Made by a program: the position numbers and the translations under genes. Shown piece after piece: positions 52,200 to 60,352 of a stretch of DNA of 64,000 nucleotides. Under the pieces are notes generated by a model. It did not search any database. It was given only the letters and a program-made list of their open reading frames with translations, and was not told the origin of the DNA. This stretch comes from JAFDZV01 sp964455525 (lineage in GTDB: Bacteria; Bacteroidota; Ignavibacteria; OLB7): NCBI GenBank assembly GCA_964455525.1, contig CAYVWR010000003.1:124001-188000 (forward strand). Direction: 5' to 3'. Position 1 is the stretch's first letter, and each line of letters opens with the position of its first letter.

Positions 52200-53243
52200 A
52201 TGAACGATCAGCAGCATTCGCTCCTTCTACGAGCACTTCGTGGCGAGTCGGTTGAACGCCGTCCAGTCTGGATGATGCGTCAGGCCGGCCGTTATCTTCC
52301 CGAGTATCGCGCCGTCCGTGCCGGGACGGATTTTCTCAGCCTTTGCAAAACACCCGATCTGGCCGCCGAGGTTACCGTTCAACCGGTCGATCTGGTGGGC
52401 GTAGATGCCGCCATCATCTTCAGCGATATCCTGGTGGTCCCCGAGGCAATGGGGATGGAACTTATCGTGGAGGAGGGAAAAGGGGGGCCACGCTTTCCCG
52501 ATCCCATCCGTGCTGCCGAGCGGGTTGGCAAGCTCCGTCGAGATATCACCGATCGCTTGGCCTATGTGTTCGATGCCATCGCCGAGACCAAGCGGCGGCT
52601 TGCCGGACGGGTGCCGGTGATCGGCTTTGCCGGCGCACCGCTGACCCTTGCCGCATATATGATCGAAGGGCAAGGCTCAAAGACGTTCGATACCTTCAAG
52701 ACCTTTCTCTATGCGCAGCCGAAGGCAGCTCATGATCTGTTCGAGGCATTGGCTCATGAGCTGACAAGGTATCTTTTGGGACAGATTGCGGCCGGGGCGA
52801 ACATGCTCCAGCTTTTTGATACCTGGGCCGGGCTGTTGCCGGAACGCGAGTACAGGGAGTTCGGGTTGCGCCATGCATCCACCGTTCTACGGAGCGTACG
52901 GGATGCTGCACCGGATATCCCTTTCATCTATTTTCCAAAAGGTGTACGAAGCTACGAGGGCTTCGCCGAGACGGGAGCCACCGGTTTCGGCATCGACTGG
53001 CAGACAAGTCTGGCGCGTGCCGTGGCCGAGCTGCCGGAGCAGTTCAGCCTTCAGGGAAATCTCGATCCCGCCCTGTTGATGACCTCTCCTGATCTGATTC
53101 GCGAACGTACCCTTGCCATGATGGCAGCCGTGCCGACCGATCGCTCGTATGTCGTCAATCTTGGTCACGGTATTCTCCCCACGACCCCTGTCGATAACGC
53201 TCGTGCGTTCATCGACGCTGCAAAGAGTGTTACGCTCACATAA
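52200..53243 (+). CDS. hemE: Uroporphyrinogen decarboxylase
   Basis: Decarboxylates the four acetates of uroporphyrinogen III to give coproporphyrinogen III. The 347-residue protein begins with the signature PVWMMRQAGRYLPEYR, followed by IIFSDILVVPEAMGM with the conserved substrate-binding Asp, GFAGAPLTLAAYMIEG, LFDTWAGLL, QGNLDPALL and NLGHGILPTTP. Last gene of the heme cluster. hemB and hemL are not in the window. Confidence 0.97.
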   Translation: MNDQQHSLLLRALRGESVERRPVWMMRQAGRYLPEYRAVRAGTDFLSLCKTPDLAAEVTVQPVDLVGVDAAIIFSDILVVPEAMGMELIVEEGKGGPRFPDPIRAAERVGKLRRDITDRLAYVFDAIAETKRRLAGRVPVIGFAGAPLTLAAYMIEGQGSKTFDTFKTFLYAQPKAAHDLFEALAHELTRYLLGQIAAGANMLQLFDTWAGLLPEREYREFGLRHASTVLRSVRDAAPDIPFIYFPKGVRSYEGFAETGATGFGIDWQTSLARAVAELPEQFSLQGNLDPALLMTSPDLIRERTLAMMAAVPTDRSYVVNLGHGILPTTPVDNARAFIDAAKSVTLT

Positions 53244-53258
53244 CCTATAACCAGCAGT

Positions 53259-53288
53259 GCCGGTAGTGACATTCGGTTATCTACCGGC
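53259..53288 (+). terminator. Weak hairpin after hemE
   Basis: GCCGGTAG / CTACCGGC, arms at 53259-53266 and 53281-53288, 14-base loop. No U tract. It lies 15 bases after the hemE stop. Confidence 0.4.
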
Positions 53289-53400
53289 CTGTGGCCTGAT
53301 CGGGCCTGCTCGCAATCCCTGCACGAGTATGGGGCGAGAGTGATTCTGGAGCGACCCTAGCTTGTATCTACTACGATAACCCTGTAACCGAGGAGAGTCC

Positions 53401-54396
53401 GTGAGCATATGGTGGTGGGTAGGATTTAATGCCCTTGTCATTCTACTTCTGGTGGTCGATCTTGGCGTCTTCCATCGTGAAGCCCATGAGGTAAAGCCAA
53501 AGGAGGCAACCTTATGGAGCATTGTCTGGATTTCGTTAGCCCTTCTGTTCAATCTCTTTATCTATTTCGAGTTCGGACCTCAGGCCGCAACGGAATTTCT
53601 AACAGGGTATCTGATCGAGAAATCGCTCTCGGTGGACAATCTCTTCGTCTTTGTCCTGATCTTCAGCTACTTCAAGGTACCAGCCCGGTATCAGCATCGC
53701 ATCCTGTTCTGGGGCATCATCGGCGCTCTTATCATGCGCGCTTCGCTGATCCTGATCGGCGCGTTCCTGCTGGAGCGTTTTGCATGGATCATGTATATCT
53801 TCGGCGCCTTCTTGGTCTATACCGGCATCCGAATGGCGGTCGAGAAGGAGACAACCGTAGAGATCGAGGCAAATCCTCTGATCAAGCTTCTCCGGCGCTG
53901 GTTCCCGGTTACCAATACGTATCATGACCAGAAGTTCATCGTTCGCGAGTCCGGGCGGATCGTTGTTACGCCGATGCTGGTAGTGCTGCTGCTTATTGAG
54001 AGCACCGATCTTGTTTTTGCACTCGATTCCATTCCGGCCATCTTTGCGGTTACCACCGATTCGTTCATCGTCTATACGTCCAACATCTTTGCTATCCTCG
54101 GCCTTCGTGCCCTCTACTTCCTTCTTGCCAATGTTATCAACAAGTTCCATTATCTGAAGTATGGGCTTGCCATCGTGCTCACCTTCATCGGGGTGAAGAT
54201 GATGATAGCGGATCTCTACCATATCGATACGATTGTATCGCTGGGGGTTGTGATCCTGGTGCTTACCGGATCGATCGTCGGCTCGTTGATATGGCCTCAG
54301 AAGCCGGAGGAGGAGCCACCGGCCCTCCATGATCCTCTTCCCGCGCCGCATACCGAGGCTCCGATATCGTCCGATGACGAGGCCCCGCACGTATAG
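53401..54396 (+). CDS. TerC/Alx family membrane protein
   Basis: A 331-residue integral membrane protein of the TerC family, linked to manganese export and metal homeostasis in several bacteria. About nine helices are visible. Conserved acidic motifs within helices are LVVDLGVFHREAHEV, YLIEKSLSVDNLFVFVLIFSYF and LLIESTDLVFALDSIPAIFAVTTDSFIVYTSNIFAILGLRALYF. The start is GTG at 53401 with GAGGAG about seven bases upstream. The C-terminal 35 residues are Pro/Glu-rich and cytoplasmic. I looked for a manganese (yybP-ykoY) riboswitch in the leader and did not see one. Confidence 0.92.
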   Translation: MSIWWWVGFNALVILLLVVDLGVFHREAHEVKPKEATLWSIVWISLALLFNLFIYFEFGPQAATEFLTGYLIEKSLSVDNLFVFVLIFSYFKVPARYQHRILFWGIIGALIMRASLILIGAFLLERFAWIMYIFGAFLVYTGIRMAVEKETTVEIEANPLIKLLRRWFPVTNTYHDQKFIVRESGRIVVTPMLVVLLLIESTDLVFALDSIPAIFAVTTDSFIVYTSNIFAILGLRALYFLLANVINKFHYLKYGLAIVLTFIGVKMMIADLYHIDTIVSLGVVILVLTGSIVGSLIWPQKPEEEPPALHDPLPAPHTEAPISSDDEAPHV

Positions 54397-54595
54397 AAGG
54401 AGAGCTTGCACGGTATGCCGGGAGCATGGTGCCCTGTGGCTCGATGAGCCTGGCATACCGATCCGGGTTCCATGCCGCCAGCATCGGCTGCCATGGTTCC
54501 GGGAGCCTGTGCCATCGTGGTCGGGAAGCCGGGCGTTTGTCGTGGTAGAGCGGTTGCACAAATGATTTCTGCAATATCATCCTGCGAGCAAACCA

Positions 54596-55429
54596 TTGAA
54601 ACATCAGAGAAAGAACCTGAGCCGGTACTCCCGGCATGTGCGGGCATTCCTTTTTTCGGTGCGCCATGTTGTCGTGTTCCTCCCCGCCATTGCCATGGTG
54701 CTGTGTGCCGGATGTGGTGCGGATACGCCAAGCGAGGCCGAGCTACAGGCCCTGTCTCCGTATATGGGGGAATGGGAGGGAGAGGATGGTACCACCATAG
54801 CGGTCCGTAGGGATGGCACCGGGAGCTTCGAGACCGGCACCACCAGCGTCACCGGTGGCACGGCCAGGGTGGATGAGCAGGCAAAACGGCTTACCATCTC
54901 GGGTCTGCTCGGCATCAAGGGGGAGTGGCAGATAGAGGAACCGCCGCATATGGTGGCAGGCCGGGAGCAGATGAAGCTTGGCGGCATGTTCTACCGGCGT
55001 GTGGGAGGTTTTAACGGAAGCGCCTCCGGGGAAAGCGGAGGAACCGTTCCCTCGGATTCGGCGGTGCATGCGATGGTGACAACCACCCTTCTCGATCTTA
55101 ATACCGCGATTGTCTCAGGGAACTTCGAGCCGTTCTATGCGACGATCGCTCCCACCTGGCAGGCACAGACCACCCCGGATACGTTTCGCGATGCGTTCAA
55201 GGAACTTGCCGAACAGAAGATCGATTTTAGGGCGATCGCCAATTATATGCCGGTGTTCCAGCCTCCTCCGGCGCTTGACGAGAACGGGATGCTTGTTGCC
55301 AGCGGGCATTACAGCATCAGCGATAACCGCCTGGATTTCACCGTGAAGTATCTGTGGGAGCAATCGCAGTGGCGTCCGTTTGCAACACAGGTCAACCTTC
55401 GGAAGGTTGATACCACCGCCGCACGCTGA
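54596..55429 (+). CDS. Putative exported lipoprotein with C-terminal NTF2-like region
   Basis: A 277-residue frame beginning at TTG 54596. A hydrophobic stretch VVVFLPAIAMVLCAGCGAD looks like a lipoprotein signal (cysteine after CAG), although the lipobox is atypical and the 25-residue basic leader is long, so a downstream GTG may be the true start. A first beta-rich domain (YMGEWEGEDGTTIAVRRDGTGSF to GGMFYRRVG) is followed by a Gly/Ser linker. A second domain (VHAMVTTTLLDLNTAIVSGNFEPFYATIAPTW to WRPFATQVNL) resembles the NTF2-like fold. Function unknown. Confidence 0.75.
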   Translation: MKHQRKNLSRYSRHVRAFLFSVRHVVVFLPAIAMVLCAGCGADTPSEAELQALSPYMGEWEGEDGTTIAVRRDGTGSFETGTTSVTGGTARVDEQAKRLTISGLLGIKGEWQIEEPPHMVAGREQMKLGGMFYRRVGGFNGSASGESGGTVPSDSAVHAMVTTTLLDLNTAIVSGNFEPFYATIAPTWQAQTTPDTFRDAFKELAEQKIDFRAIANYMPVFQPPPALDENGMLVASGHYSISDNRLDFTVKYLWEQSQWRPFATQVNLRKVDTTAAR

Positions 55430-55481
55430 TCGAGCCGCATCCGCGGCAGATCATGATGCGGCTGGCCGGATGGATAGAACG

Positions 55482-55510
55482 AAGGGGATGGCAGCCGCTG
55501 CCATCCCCTT
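55482..55510. terminator. Terminator between convergent lipoprotein and SDR genes
   Basis: AAGGGGATGGCAG / CTGCCATCCCCTT, arms at 55482-55494 and 55498-55510, 3-base loop, followed by TTGCC. It may act in both directions. Confidence 0.75.
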
Positions 55511-55604
55511 TGCCTGTTGGTGCACGAACGATACCTTGGGGGCGATTTTCCGATCGGGCACCGTATTCTGCTGTGGTCATCTGCTCCGGGCAGGTTTGCC
55601 GCTG

Positions 55605-56438
55605 TTACTCCCCATGGTAGATTTTTCTCATCCACTCCACAAATTCGTTGAAGTCCATCTCGGATCGGCGTAAGGCAAGTGCCGAGGAATCTCTGCCGAT
55701 CGGCAGCCGCACAAACTGGAGATCGCTCTGAACGGCTGCGATGATCCCTTCGATCACCTCCTCCGGTTTCTGGCGGTACGGGAACAGCTTCTCCAGAGCA
55801 TTTGCCTTCCATAGATCGCTCAGGGAGGCATACGGGGAGTCGGCAGCGGCTTCACCGTGGGCGGAACGGGGGTAACGGGAGGAGAAGTCGGCCTCGTAGA
55901 TTCCCGGCTCGATGACGATCATTCGGATGCCGAAGCTCGACATCTCCACATAGAGCGATTCGCTCAATGCTTCAACCGCCCATTTGCTCGCCTGATAAAA
56001 TCCCCCACGTGGAGTGCCGATACGTCCGCTGATGCTTGAAAGGTTGATGATGGTTCCCGAGCGGCGAGCACGCATATGTGGGATAACAGCCTGGGTTACC
56101 GCGATAAGCCCGAAGACATTGATATCGAACATCGTTCGTATCTCGCTCAGTTCCCCCTCCTCGTGTGTTGCAAAGTAGTCGTAGCCGGCATTGTTGACGA
56201 GCAGGTCGATGCCGCCAAACTTCCCGATCGCCTGTTCCACAACCTCTGCGATCTCCTGCTGATTGCAGAGATCGAGCGGTAGACGAAGGATGCGCTCTTC
56301 GTCCTCTCGTCCGAGATCATACAGGGTCTGCACCGAACGGGCGGTTGCAACAACACAATCCCCATCGGCAAAGGCCCGTTCCGCCAGAAGCCGCCCGAAT
56401 TCGGTCGAGCAGCCGGTTATCAGCCAAACACGACTCAC
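55605..56438 (-). CDS. Short-chain dehydrogenase/reductase
   Basis: A 277-residue classical SDR oxidoreductase using NAD(P). The cofactor motif is TGCSTEFGRLLAE (the usual TGxxxGxG with Glu in place of the middle Gly). NNAG follows, then the catalytic Ser in NLSSISGRIG and Tyr/Lys in FYQASKWAVE. The extended class-I-like ending resembles SDRs annotated as oxidoreductases of ketones or retinol-like substrates. Substrate unknown. The gene stands alone between converging and diverging neighbours. Confidence 0.92.
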   Translation of the reverse strand: MSRVWLITGCSTEFGRLLAERAFADGDCVVATARSVQTLYDLGREDEERILRLPLDLCNQQEIAEVVEQAIGKFGGIDLLVNNAGYDYFATHEEGELSEIRTMFDINVFGLIAVTQAVIPHMRARRSGTIINLSSISGRIGTPRGGFYQASKWAVEALSESLYVEMSSFGIRMIVIEPGIYEADFSSRYPRSAHGEAAADSPYASLSDLWKANALEKLFPYRQKPEEVIEGIIAAVQSDLQFVRLPIGRDSSALALRRSEMDFNEFVEWMRKIYHGE

Positions 56439-57055
56439 GCTATGCTACTCCTGAAGTTGATTGATAAGCAGAGAAGATAGTCCGCCCGCCGGGAACGGGG
56501 AAATCGCTGATGAGGCCTGGCAAACGTCTTCGTAGAATGTGCCCGGCACCCTGCACAGATATACCGGACGAGGCCATCTCGTTCGTCTGTTACACCGTCT
56601 CGTTCGGAACGTTCCTTCTACTCGTATCAGAAGGGGTGCTCTCTCGAATCATGTGCCATCTTCGGCGCCATAGCCTGTGGAGCTTCTCCTGTCTGGACGA
56701 TCGGGCTGCAACAATTCAGTCGCTCGTTTGTACTTCGTACAGCGTTGTGGCGTTGCAGGTGCCGGTTATCGGCAGGAACCGGAGCAAGCCGTAGATTGCC
56801 GGTCTGAACGGCGGGCGATGAGATAGTGCCGGGAGCAATGCTTCCTGATGCGGCTATCGTTCCCGTCGTCGAGCAGAAGGTTGTCCGCAAGGGGGACCAC
56901 CCGGGAGGGGCGTCCGGCATCATAGTTGCGTCCACGCATCTGCATGATTTCCAGAGACGCCGGGCTGCTGCCGAGAGACGATGCGGTGCGGGCGTTTGCT
57001 GTTCCGGAGCGCCCCCGACATGAACCAGAAGCATCCAAACAACGGTAAACGATAT
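56439..57055. other. Divergent intergenic region, no gene seen
   Basis: About 617 bases between the SDR gene (minus) and the large peptidase gene (plus). Short frames on both strands have no coding character. No ribosome binding site is obvious before any candidate start of the downstream gene. Confidence 0.45.
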
Positions 57056-60000
57056 ATGATACAAAACATGGATACAAACGCTGCACAATGGCCGCCGATC
57101 CCTGCCTCGATACGGAGACAGGCCGGAGTGCTGCCCGGTCGCTGGTGGCGCTGGGGTCTGCTTGTGCTGATAGGATCGCTTCTGGTTCCGGCCGTGGTCC
57201 AGGCGCAGTATTTCGGACGGAACAAGGCGCAGTACGAGGAATTCGATTTCCATGTGTTGAAGACGGAGCATTTCGACATCCACTTCTACCCGGAGGAAGA
57301 GGAGGCAGTACGCGATGCCGCCCGTATGGCCGAGCGGTGGTATGCACGTCTATCGCGGCTGTTCGGCCATCAGCTCGGCAGGCGCACGCCGATGATCCTC
57401 TATGCCAATCAGGGCGATTTCCAGCAGACCAATGTCATCAGCGATATCATCAGCGAAGGGACGGGCGGGTTCACCGAGCCGCTGAAGGACCGTGTGGTGC
57501 TTCCACTTACCGGGTCGTATCACGACAACGACCATGTGATAGGCCACGAGCTTGTGCATTCCTTCCAGTACGATATTGCTGCGGCCACCAGCATCGGCTC
57601 CGCCACCGGCGTCGGCTCCGGTTCCACATCGGGACTCGATGCCATGGGGCGGCTTCCTCTGTGGTTCATCGAAGGAATGGCGGAGTATCTCTCCATCGGC
57701 CGGGACGATCCGAACACCGCCTCCTGGATGCGCGAGGTGGTGCTGAACGACAGGGTTCCATCCATCGACGATGTCTCGCGCGACTCCCGGTATTTTCCCT
57801 ACCGTTATGGTCAGGCCATATGGGCGTATATCGCCGGACGTTGGGGGGATGAGGTTGTGCCACGGCTGTACAGGGCCGCATTGCAGAGCGGATTCGAGAC
57901 CGGCATCCAGCGTATTCTCGGCATGAGTGTGGACTCCCTTTCCAGCGACTGGGGGGCAGCCCTCAAGGCTGCCTATCTTCCGGTTCTTGCCGAGCGTACC
58001 ATCCCGAAAGAGCTGGGACGCCGGGTGCTGGCGGGAGATCTCGATGCCGGTGATATGAACGTCACCCCCTCTATCAGCCCAGATGGCCGGTATGTGGCCT
58101 TCCTCTCCTCACGCGATATCTTTTCGATCGACCTCTATCTTGCCGATGCAGGCACCGGCAAGGTGCTCGACAAACTTCTTAGCGCCGATGCAAACCCCCA
58201 TCTCGATGCGCTCCGTTTTATAAGCTCGGCCGGATCATGGTCGCCCGATGGGCGGCGTTTTGCTACCGTGGTGTATTCCGAGGGGAACGACGAGCTTGTC
58301 ATCATCGACGTTGCCTCGCGGGATGTCCAGCAGCAGATTCCGGTGCCGGGTGTCGGCGCCATAAGCAGCCCAAGCTGGTCGCCCGATGGCTCGGCAATCG
58401 TCTTCTCCGGGTCGCGTGGCGGCATAAGCGATCTATATACCATCGAGATCGCTTCGCGCAAGGTGCAGCAGCTTACCAGCGACCGTTATGCCGATATGCA
58501 GCCGGTCTATTCCCCGGATGGCATGACGATAGCCTTTGTCAGCGACCGTGGCAACGGCACCAACTTCGATGCGCTTACCTACGCCGAGATGGGGATCTCC
58601 CTATTTGATGTGGCGAGCAAAAGCATTACCAATCTCCCGCTCTTCGGGTCGGGCAAGTCCATCAACCCGCAATATTCCCCGGACGGCAACTCCATCTATT
58701 TTGTATCCGATCAGGATGGCTTCAGCGATGTCTATCGTTATGGTGTCAAGGATGCAAGCCTGTACCGGGTGACCGAGGTGGCCACCGGCATTGCCGGCAT
58801 CACCGATCTCTCTCCTGCAATCACCATAGCCAGGGACAATGGCCGGTTGATGTTTTCGGTGTTCGATCGGGGGAGCTATACCATCCATGCCATGGAGGCC
58901 GAGCAATCCAGAGGAACGCCCGCTCCCAATGCCGACAACAGCACTGCGATTGCGGGCAAGCTTCCTCCGGTTGATGCTAGCGGACGTGTGGCGGAGTATA
59001 TCGCCGATGCGCGGACGGGGCTGCCTTCGGCCGATAGCTTCACGGTGGCTGAATACTCCCCTTCGCTCAAGCTCGATTACCTTGGCGTGCCAATGCTCGG
59101 GGTTGCCTTCGGAGGGTACGGCGCCGGTTTTGCGGGGGCCGTGGCCGCCTACTTCAGCGATATGCTCGGATATCACCAGCTTGGGGTCACCCTCCAGATG
59201 AATGGCGGTCTACAGGATATCGGCGGCGAGGCGATGTACATCTACAACAAGGGACGCTGGGGATGGGGCGTCGGTGTTGGGCATGTCCCATATGTGGCAA
59301 CCGGTGCTGCCACCGGGCGCACCACCATCGAAGTCAACGGCGAGCCGGTTGACGCTCCCTACATTGACCAGTATTTCCAGCGCATCTTCGTCGATCGTTT
59401 GCAGCTTATCGGCCAGTATCCCTTCTCCACAACACGCCGTTTCGAGATATCGACCGGATATACCCGGCAGTCCTACTCGTTCGATGTATTCCGGCAGTAT
59501 GTGGTCAATGGCATCGTTATCAAGGAGGAGGAGTTTGATCTGAATGCTCCCCGCGCGCTGAATCTGTTGCAGGCCTCCACCGCATTTGTGGGGGACAACT
59601 CCTATTTCGGCTTCACCTCGCCGGTTGCCGGGGAGCGATTCCGGGCAGAGGTTGGCGGCACGGCCGGATCGCTCCGCTTTGCCACGCTTCTCCTCGATTA
59701 CCGTCGTTACTTCTTTGCCAACCCCGTAACCTTCGCCATGCGTGGCTTCCATTACGGACGCTACGGCCCCGATGCCGAAAGCAGGGAACTCTCGGAGCTT
59801 TTTATCGGCTACGAGACCTTTGTTCGCGGTTACAACCCGAACTCGTTCGATCTTGCCGAGTGTTCCAATAACGGCGCTGGCGGCGTCTGTCCAGAATTCG
59901 ACCGGCTGCTTGGCAGCCGCATCGGCGTGGTCAATGCCGAGGTACGCATACCGCTCTTTGGCACGCGGCAGTTCGGCCTGATTAACTTCCCGTTTCTCCC

Positions 60001-60229
60001 TACCGAGCTGGCCGCGTTTGTCGATGGCGGTGTGGCCTGGACGGCGACGCAGAACCCGATCCTGGAGTTCCAGCGCAATTCAAGCGAGCGGGTGCCGGTG
60101 TTCAGCGCCGGCATGAGCGCCAGAGTGAACATCCTCGGGTATATCGTTGCCGAGTTCTTCTACGCCTATCCGTTCCAGCGTCCCCAGAGCGGATGGCAGT
60201 TCGGATTCCAGCTTGCTCCGGGCTGGTAG
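57056..60229 (+). CDS. Exported metallopeptidase-propeller-beta-barrel fusion protein
   Basis: A 1057-residue exported protein (from ATG 57056; ATGs at 57020 and 57068 are alternatives, none with a clear ribosome binding site). A signal peptide ends near VVQAQ. Three parts follow. First is a gluzincin-like peptidase domain with HELVH (His164, Glu165, His168) and the third ligand in LWFIEGMAEY (Glu206). Next is a six-blade-like TolB/PD40 propeller with repeats ISPDGRYVAFLSSR, WSPDGRRFATV, WSPDGSAIVFSGSR, YSPDGMTIAFVSDR and YSPDGNSIYFVSDQ. Last is a C-terminal 350-residue region of alternating strands ending in aromatic GW, like an outer-membrane barrel of the BamA/surface antigen type. Probably outer-membrane located with a periplasmic or surface peptidase. 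Seen in other FCB genomes as large uncharacterised proteins; role unknown. Confidence 0.85.
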   Translation: MIQNMDTNAAQWPPIPASIRRQAGVLPGRWWRWGLLVLIGSLLVPAVVQAQYFGRNKAQYEEFDFHVLKTEHFDIHFYPEEEEAVRDAARMAERWYARLSRLFGHQLGRRTPMILYANQGDFQQTNVISDIISEGTGGFTEPLKDRVVLPLTGSYHDNDHVIGHELVHSFQYDIAAATSIGSATGVGSGSTSGLDAMGRLPLWFIEGMAEYLSIGRDDPNTASWMREVVLNDRVPSIDDVSRDSRYFPYRYGQAIWAYIAGRWGDEVVPRLYRAALQSGFETGIQRILGMSVDSLSSDWGAALKAAYLPVLAERTIPKELGRRVLAGDLDAGDMNVTPSISPDGRYVAFLSSRDIFSIDLYLADAGTGKVLDKLLSADANPHLDALRFISSAGSWSPDGRRFATVVYSEGNDELVIIDVASRDVQQQIPVPGVGAISSPSWSPDGSAIVFSGSRGGISDLYTIEIASRKVQQLTSDRYADMQPVYSPDGMTIAFVSDRGNGTNFDALTYAEMGISLFDVASKSITNLPLFGSGKSINPQYSPDGNSIYFVSDQDGFSDVYRYGVKDASLYRVTEVATGIAGITDLSPAITIARDNGRLMFSVFDRGSYTIHAMEAEQSRGTPAPNADNSTAIAGKLPPVDASGRVAEYIADARTGLPSADSFTVAEYSPSLKLDYLGVPMLGVAFGGYGAGFAGAVAAYFSDMLGYHQLGVTLQMNGGLQDIGGEAMYIYNKGRWGWGVGVGHVPYVATGAATGRTTIEVNGEPVDAPYIDQYFQRIFVDRLQLIGQYPFSTTRRFEISTGYTRQSYSFDVFRQYVVNGIVIKEEEFDLNAPRALNLLQASTAFVGDNSYFGFTSPVAGERFRAEVGGTAGSLRFATLLLDYRRYFFANPVTFAMRGFHYGRYGPDAESRELSELFIGYETFVRGYNPNSFDLAECSNNGAGGVCPEFDRLLGSRIGVVNAEVRIPLFGTRQFGLINFPFLPTELAAFVDGGVAWTATQNPILEFQRNSSERVPVFSAGMSARVNILGYIVAEFFYAYPFQRPQSGWQFGFQLAPGW

Positions 60230-60263
60230 GCTTGTTGCCATTGCAGCGGGTGCATCGTCATGG

Positions 60264-60289
60264 TACGGGCGCGAAACCTCGCGCCCGTA
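60264..60289 (+). terminator. 10-bp hairpin after the peptidase/barrel gene
   Basis: TACGGGCGCG / CGCGCCCGTA, arms at 60264-60273 and 60280-60289, 6-base loop, followed by TCCGTTCC. It lies 35 bases past the stop and covers the region just after the upstream ATG candidate of the next gene, which argues against that ATG. Confidence 0.65.
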
Positions 60290-60352
60290 TCCGTTCCTGA
60301 ACCGTCCGTGCCTTCGCTATGCGGAGGTTCGGCATATATCGGACCGAATGTT

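Noticed and set aside
53244..53400. Possible yybP-ykoY manganese riboswitch before the TerC-family gene
   Set aside because: The conserved GGGGAGUA and CCGGGCU-like elements and pairing pattern are not found; only a weak hairpin close to hemE is present.
60260..60352. Upstream ATG start for the FtsX-type permease
   Set aside because: The segment runs through a perfect hairpin placed 35 bases after the preceding gene, lacks a ribosome binding site, and its residues are not conserved-looking.
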